64,000 bases of DNA from CAZSLI01 sp964607705. Its GTDB lineage: Bacteria > Actinomycetota > Coriobacteriia > Anaerosomatales > PHET01. Made by a program: the position numbers and the translations under genes. The stretch lies in assembly GCA_964607705.1 (NCBI GenBank), contig CAZSLI010000004.1:1-64000 (forward strand), in the 5' to 3' direction. Shown piece after piece: positions 61,137 to 64,000 of the stretch (position 1 is the first letter of the stretch; each line of letters starts with the position of its first letter). Under the pieces are notes generated by a model that was given only the letters and a program-made list of their open reading frames with translations, did not search any database and had not been told where the DNA came from.

Positions 61137-62174
61137 CTACCGAGCCAGCCAGAACGCCGCCCCTACCACGATCCCGTTGTAAAGGGCGTGGAGCGCGATC
61201 GCGGGCCACAAGCTCCGACGCGATACCGCCAGCCAACCCAGTGCGCAGCCAAGGGCGAACATAGGCATGAAAGACCAGGGCGTCAGGTGGTAGAAACCGA
61301 AGAGCGCTGCCGAGACCACGATCGCTGCCCTGCGTCCCCACAGGCCCCTCGCAGCACCGGCGATCACACCCCTGAAGGCGAGTTCCTCGGCGAAGGGGCC
61401 GAGGGTCACCGCCATGAGCACCGCGAGCGAAAGTCCGGCGCTCCCGCTGCCGAAGACCTCGACCAGCGAGTCGGCCCCACTCGTCGGAGGCGCCCAGCCG
61501 ATAGCCTGCGCCACCGCTCCCCACGCGGTGGACACCACCCTGGTGAGGACGAGCAGGCCCACCACGAGCGCCGCGTCCGTCGCGACGCCGATCATCCCCC
61601 GCGGATCACGTTCGGCGGGGCGCAATCGGAAGGCCTCCGCGAACCGGAATCCTCGGCGACGCGCAAGGAAGCCGAGGACCGCAAGCTGAGCGGAGTAGAA
61701 GACCAGCAGCACCACGCCGCGGACGACGACGTGGCTGGAGTCCGGCATGACCTGCACGGGAGCGCTCTCGAGCACCGCCTGCTTCGCGAGAAGTGCCAGC
61801 AGCAGCACGAAGCCGACCACAGCACCGTCCATGGCGGACCATTGCGCGCCGCCCGTGGCGTCTGCGGCTCGAGACTCCCCACGAGCCTTGGCTGAAGCGG
61901 CCGCCTTGGCTGACGCGCGCAGCGCCTTGGCCTCGGCACGAGACCCGACCAGCACTTTCGGGCCGTCAGCGTCCAAGACTCCTCCGCGGGGACCCGTCGC
62001 CTTCAGAATCGCCCCGCGACCGCATGCGGCGACGCACTCGAAGCAGCTGTCGCATTCGGCGGCATCCACGTGCACGTACCCGCCGCCGACGCGTACGAGC
62101 CCCCTGGAGCAGGCAGCGATGCACTTGCCGCAGCGGTCGCATCGCTCCGGCCGCAGGGCCAGGTGAGACGTCAT
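61137..62174 (-). CDS. ferredoxin fused to CPBP-family intramembrane protease
   Basis: This 345-residue protein has an N-terminal 2[4Fe-4S] ferredoxin domain with Cys12/15/18/22 and Cys41/44/47/51 (the usual Pro after each fourth Cys is missing), a charged linker (about 60-110) and a membrane CPBP/Abi domain with the catalytic EE in PFAEELAFRG, a His in FGFYHL and HALYN near the end. The fusion is unusual. It could couple redox state to proteolysis or prenylation (inference). ATG at 62174 overlaps the upstream CPBP gene stop. Confidence 0.82.
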   Translation of the reverse strand: MTSHLALRPERCDRCGKCIAACSRGLVRVGGGYVHVDAAECDSCFECVAACGRGAILKATGPRGGVLDADGPKVLVGSRAEAKALRASAKAAASAKARGESRAADATGGAQWSAMDGAVVGFVLLLALLAKQAVLESAPVQVMPDSSHVVVRGVVLLVFYSAQLAVLGFLARRRGFRFAEAFRLRPAERDPRGMIGVATDAALVVGLLVLTRVVSTAWGAVAQAIGWAPPTSGADSLVEVFGSGSAGLSLAVLMAVTLGPFAEELAFRGVIAGAARGLWGRRAAIVVSAALFGFYHLTPWSFMPMFALGCALGWLAVSRRSLWPAIALHALYNGIVVGAAFWLAR

Positions 62175-63535
62175 GCGGCGCCTGACCACTTCAGCAGGTA
62201 GATCGCTACGAGCCCGAGGCTGTTGAAGAGCGCATGCGTGGCTATAGGCAGCCAGAGCGTCCGCGACTTCACGTACAGCCTGCCGAGGATGAGTGCCAAT
62301 ACGAAGATCGGCACCATCGCGACCGGCAGCACATGCACAGAGGTGAACGCGAGCGAGGAGACAAGGATGGCCGTCTTGTCGCCCCACCGCTCCCTGAGCG
62401 CGGACAGGAGCACGCCGCGGAAGATGACTTCCTCGGCGAACGGCGCGAGAACGCAGACCGCTAGTACCGTGAGCAGCACGCCGAGCGGCCCGGAAGGCAA
62501 CAGCGTCGTGGGATCGATCCCCCGGCCAACGTTGACGCCGAGATACTGCAACAGCACGCCCCACAGGCCCGACAGCAGGCGTGCACCGAGCGCCACTCCG
62601 AACGCCAGCGACAAGAGCGGCGCGAGGGCCGCCGGGCGGAGTCCCACAGCGTCAGTGAGGCTGTAGCCTGCGCCTCGAGCCACTCCCCAGACGACGACCG
62701 TCATCAACAGGTAGCCGCCGATGAGCGCGGCACCCATGGCAGCGGCGGCGGCCGCATCGGACCATCCCTGAGTGGCCACCCATGCGGCGGCGAGGCCGCA
62801 TAGCAGGATGATCGCCGTCCCCAGTGCTGTCACTGAGACGGCCCGGGCTACGCCCCACGACATCAGCGTGAGCGGCGGTTCCGGTCCGAGCTGCTCGTCG
62901 GGAGTAGCGGACGCATCGCTGTCCGCGGCGGACCGCTCGAGCGAATCCGCGCCGGCTTCGGGTCGGTCGGCGGCCTCGGCCACCAGCGGCCGATAGGGCT
63001 CGAACTGTCGCGCCCGGACCAGCAGGGCCGCCACCCTCGGCCACCGCCCTGACGACGCCTCCCCCGCGATCGCCCGGCGAGCGTCGTCGTCGGCGTCCAC
63101 AAGCAGCCGGTAGTCAGGATTGAGCCGGTACATCGCCTGGATGCTCGCATAAGAGATGAAGCCGCCGAAGATGAGCAAGACGAAGAGCGCCGTGAACGCG
63201 ACGGCTTCGTACAACGAAAGGAACGGCAGATGCGCCCCGCGGGCGTACGGCTCGTAGACCGACGGCGACAATGCGAACAGCAGCTGCCAAGACAGCGCAG
63301 CGAGCAGCACAGGGGCTGCCAGCATGCCGAGACCGACGCCGAGTATCAGCCGGTAGCGCCAAGCCGCCTGCGCAAGCTCCGTCTCCACGCGCTCGAGCAC
63401 GGCCTGCGGGCTGAGGTCGGCCCCCTCGGGCTGGTCGGCACGGCACCGCAGCACGGTGCCCGGCCTGCGCAAGTCCGGAAAGAGGAAGCGGATGTCGGCC
63501 TTCACTCGGCGCGGCGCTATGACGGGCACTGACAC
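62171..63535 (-). CDS. CPBP-family intramembrane protease
   Basis: This 454-residue protein has an N-terminal membrane-rich part (about 62-130), a charged middle and a C-terminal CPBP (CAAX protease/bacteriocin-processing) domain with EEVIFRG, FTSVH and HALFN motifs. Such enzymes cleave substrates within the membrane; the target is unknown. GTG at 63535 has GGGAG 5 bases upstream. It is coupled by overlap to the ferredoxin-CPBP gene that follows and lies 9 bases after ligA in the same direction. Confidence 0.83.
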   Translation of the reverse strand: MSVPVIAPRRVKADIRFLFPDLRRPGTVLRCRADQPEGADLSPQAVLERVETELAQAAWRYRLILGVGLGMLAAPVLLAALSWQLLFALSPSVYEPYARGAHLPFLSLYEAVAFTALFVLLIFGGFISYASIQAMYRLNPDYRLLVDADDDARRAIAGEASSGRWPRVAALLVRARQFEPYRPLVAEAADRPEAGADSLERSAADSDASATPDEQLGPEPPLTLMSWGVARAVSVTALGTAIILLCGLAAAWVATQGWSDAAAAAAMGAALIGGYLLMTVVVWGVARGAGYSLTDAVGLRPAALAPLLSLAFGVALGARLLSGLWGVLLQYLGVNVGRGIDPTTLLPSGPLGVLLTVLAVCVLAPFAEEVIFRGVLLSALRERWGDKTAILVSSLAFTSVHVLPVAMVPIFVLALILGRLYVKSRTLWLPIATHALFNSLGLVAIYLLKWSGAA

Positions 63536-63544
63536 GCGGGCTCC

Positions 63545-64000
63545 CTACGCCGGCCGTTCGCCGGTCTCGATGATGCGCACGAGCGCCTCCTCATCGAGTA
63601 TCGGCACGTTGAGCTCCACGGCTTTGTCGTACTTCGAGCCCGCCGCCTCGCCCGCCACGACGTACGACGTCTTCTTGCTCACCGAGCTGGCCACCTTCGC
63701 ACCGAGATCCTTGAGCGCAGCTGCCGCCTCGTCGCGCGTGTAGCGCTCGAGAGCGCCCGTCAGCACGAATGTCGTCCCGGCCAGCGTCTGGGGACGCGTC
63801 GGCTCCACCCGCTCGTCGGCAAGCGACACACCCGCCGAGCGAAGCTTCTCGATGACCGCGATGTTGTCAGGGTTGTCGAAGAACGCGCGCACCCCCGAGG
63901 CGATCTTGGGACCGACGCCCTCCACCGAGGCGATCTCCTCGGCAGTTGCCGCTCTCAGCGCGTCGATGCTGCCTAGAGCAGCCGTCAGCGCCTCGGCGAC
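63545..64000 (-). CDS. ligA: NAD-dependent DNA ligase, C-terminal part (partial)
   Basis: The gene is cut at the right edge; about 151 codons are visible. They encode a helix-hairpin-helix region (IASVEGVGPKIASGVRAFF) and a BRCT domain (TFVLTGALERYTRDEAAAALKDLGAKVASSVSKKTSYVVAGEAAGSKYDKA), the typical end of LigA. The frame is open to the window edge. LigA joins DNA nicks during replication and repair, using NAD, which the salvage genes nearby would supply. Confidence 0.93.
   Translation of the reverse strand, partial: VAEALTAALGSIDALRAATAEEIASVEGVGPKIASGVRAFFDNPDNIAVIEKLRSAGVSLADERVEPTRPQTLAGTTFVLTGALERYTRDEAAAALKDLGAKVASSVSKKTSYVVAGEAAGSKYDKAVELNVPILDEEALVRIIETGERPA

Overview
The window is very GC-rich, dense bacterial DNA with many GTG and TTG starts, good Shine-Dalgarno sites and many start/stop overlaps (ATGA or GTGA). 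The gene set points to an anaerobic or microaerophilic high-GC Gram-positive, most likely an actinobacterium near the Coriobacteriia (inference). The reasons are a complex I operon without the NADH module, an 11-heme secreted cytochrome, an L,D-transpeptidase, PASTA and NlpC/P60-type wall proteins, GatCAB, and two genes read through an in-frame UGA as selenocysteine. I saw no rRNA, tRNA, CRISPR array, insertion sequence or phage gene. No gene-free stretch exceeds 300 bases.

Layout. 1-9290: an isocitrate dehydrogenase, an L,D-transpeptidase, an SGNH-MBOAT-microprotein operon for envelope acylation, and a homoaconitase/aconitase-like pair with a homocitrate-synthase-like enzyme. 9350-16820: a BrkB-type membrane protein, a YgjP-like peptidase, the double rRNA methyltransferase RlmKL, an NlpC/P60-like enzyme, a NYN nuclease and the multiheme cytochrome. 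17069-17860: a selenocysteine peroxiredoxin fused to glutaredoxin. 18062-34766: regulators and small metabolic genes, including a cyclic-2,3-diphosphoglycerate-synthetase-like GTPase with carbamate kinase, nicotinamidase with nicotinate phosphoribosyltransferase, an AcuC-type deacetylase, two tandem 84-residue paralogs, DegV and a papain-like secreted protein. 34881-39234: a DEAD-box helicase, a secreted metalloprotease and an XRE regulator. 39475-50789: a full nuoA-B-CD-H-I-J-K-L-M-N-M operon. 50835-51704: a second selenoprotein, a membrane-bound thioredoxin-like protein. 51809-64000: gatB, wall and surface proteins, an AarF kinase, gatCA, two CPBP-family membrane proteases (one fused to a ferredoxin) and the 3' part of ligA.

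The most notable signals are these. (1) Two UGA-recoded redox genes each have a SECIS-like hairpin at the right distance. (2) A previously unlabelled 40-codon microgene with a DltX-like C-terminus sits behind the MBOAT gene. (3) A 16-bp CRP-type palindrome (TGTGAC-N4-GTCACA) recurs five times, each 83-101 bases before a start codon, including once before each of the two tandem paralogs. (4) The complex I operon has two NuoM copies, one of which lacks the central membrane lysine. (5) A homologous N-terminal domain plus membrane hairpin is shared by the Sec-thioredoxin and another membrane protein.
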